Part shown: positions 42,291 through 42,430 of the stretch, piece by piece | Layout: every line of letters starts with the position of its first letter | Position numbering within the stretch: the stretch's first letter is position 1 | Origin: Opitutaceae bacterium | Lineage (GTDB): Bacteria; Verrucomicrobiota; Verrucomicrobiia; Opitutales; Opitutaceae | Direction: 5' to 3' | Assembly (NCBI GenBank): GCA_005792355.1 | Contig: SXSC01000016.1 | Span: forward strand, 1 to 42,430 | DNA length: 42,430 bases | Made by a program: the position numbers and the translations under genes | Notes under the pieces: model-generated | Databases searched by the model: none | What the model was told of the DNA's origin: nothing | Seen by the model: the letters and a program-made list of their open reading frames with translations, nothing else

Positions 42291-42430
42291 TCAGACATCC
42301 TGACCTGCACCTGAAGCGAAGAGGTGGAGAGAGGAACGAAAAAGAGACCTGAACCTGAGTTGGGCCGGTCCGGGATTGAAGGCGGGAACCAGCCGTGGCA
42401 AGGGAGACGAATGCCGCAAATTCAATTGCC
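42291..42430 (+). mobile_element. Left end of a second IS copy (partial)
   Basis: TCAGACATCCTGACCTGC (42291-42308) is the exact reverse complement of the right end of the IS at 119-136. It is followed by about 100 bases without a gene and then the start of a transposase frame. The element continues past the window. Its orientation is the same as that of the left copy (transposase on the plus strand). It disrupts the DapB-like gene. Confidence 0.7.
42411..42430 (+). CDS. Transposase, N-terminal start (partial)
   Basis: ATG at 42411 begins MPQIQL and runs off the window. It is preceded six bases upstream by GGGAG, a proper Shine-Dalgarno sequence, in contrast to the host genes here. The start MPQIQL-P is, from memory, shared by a transposase group frequent in Verrucomicrobia and Planctomycetes. 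The assignment depends mainly on its place inside the inverted repeat. Confidence 0.5.

Overview
The window looks like Verrucomicrobiota, most probably an Opitutaceae-type genome. The evidence is high GC, a dense set of secreted sulfatases and rhamnosidases, a PVC-type membrane-bound dehydrogenase/cytochrome c protein, host genes that almost never show a Shine-Dalgarno sequence, and many intergenic palindromes. No rRNA, ori or CRISPR array is visible. The lineage call is inference from gene content.

Layout. (1) 1-136 is the 3' end of an insertion sequence (transposase C-terminus plus right inverted repeat). It sits inside a cyclophilin gene (41-682, minus), whose last 31 codons are IS sequence. 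(2) 870-20155 is a catabolic locus for a sulfated, rhamnose-containing glycan: two GH78-type alpha-L-rhamnosidases (minus strand), five S1 sulfatases on the plus strand, one secreted protein of unknown function, a 1009-residue PVC dehydrogenase/HEAT/cytochrome c protein, a collapsed sulfatase relic, and a sixth intact sulfatase on the minus strand. (3) 20376-23392 holds zinc-ligand-less L36 and L31 type B ribosomal proteins, a DUF1015 protein and an NhaD-type Na+/H+ antiporter. (4) 23400-28012 holds a secreted unknown protein, a Tat-exported amidohydrolase, a relic of a TonB-dependent receptor and a sialate O-acetylesterase. (5) 28013-36089 holds palindromic repeats, a toxin-antitoxin pair with a gutted PIN toxin, a NamZ-like (GH171) exo-muramidase, a D-aminoacylase-like amidohydrolase, a large secreted esterase, a D-cysteine desulfhydrase relic and a sodium:solute symporter. 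(6) 36165-41178 is a seven-gene minus-strand operon with a visible promoter and terminator: ExbB, ExbD, ExbD, TonB, a TPR protein and two paralogous membrane-anchored Lys/Ala-rich coiled-coil proteins. (7) 41566-41908 is a tRNA cluster (Lys, Thr, Gln). (8) 42067-42290 is the 3' end of a DapB-like gene cut by a second copy of the same IS, whose left end and transposase start fill 42291-42430.

How it fits together. The sulfatases and rhamnosidases would strip sulfate and rhamnose from a complex polysaccharide outside the cytoplasm. The sialate esterase, big esterase and amidohydrolases suggest further removal of acyl or amide groups, and the symporter could import products. The extended Exb/Ton operon would energise outer-membrane uptake, although the only TonB-dependent receptor here is dead. 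Four genes (sulfatase, TonB receptor, PIN toxin, D-cysteine desulfhydrase) are relics. Three of them keep both ends but have lost the middle, which suggests ongoing deletion-driven shrinkage of accessory genes.

The most novel candidate is the seven-gene Exb/Ton operon, with two ExbD proteins, a TPR protein and two TolA-like coiled-coil proteins. The most informative structural point is that the window both begins and ends inside copies of one IS in the same orientation.
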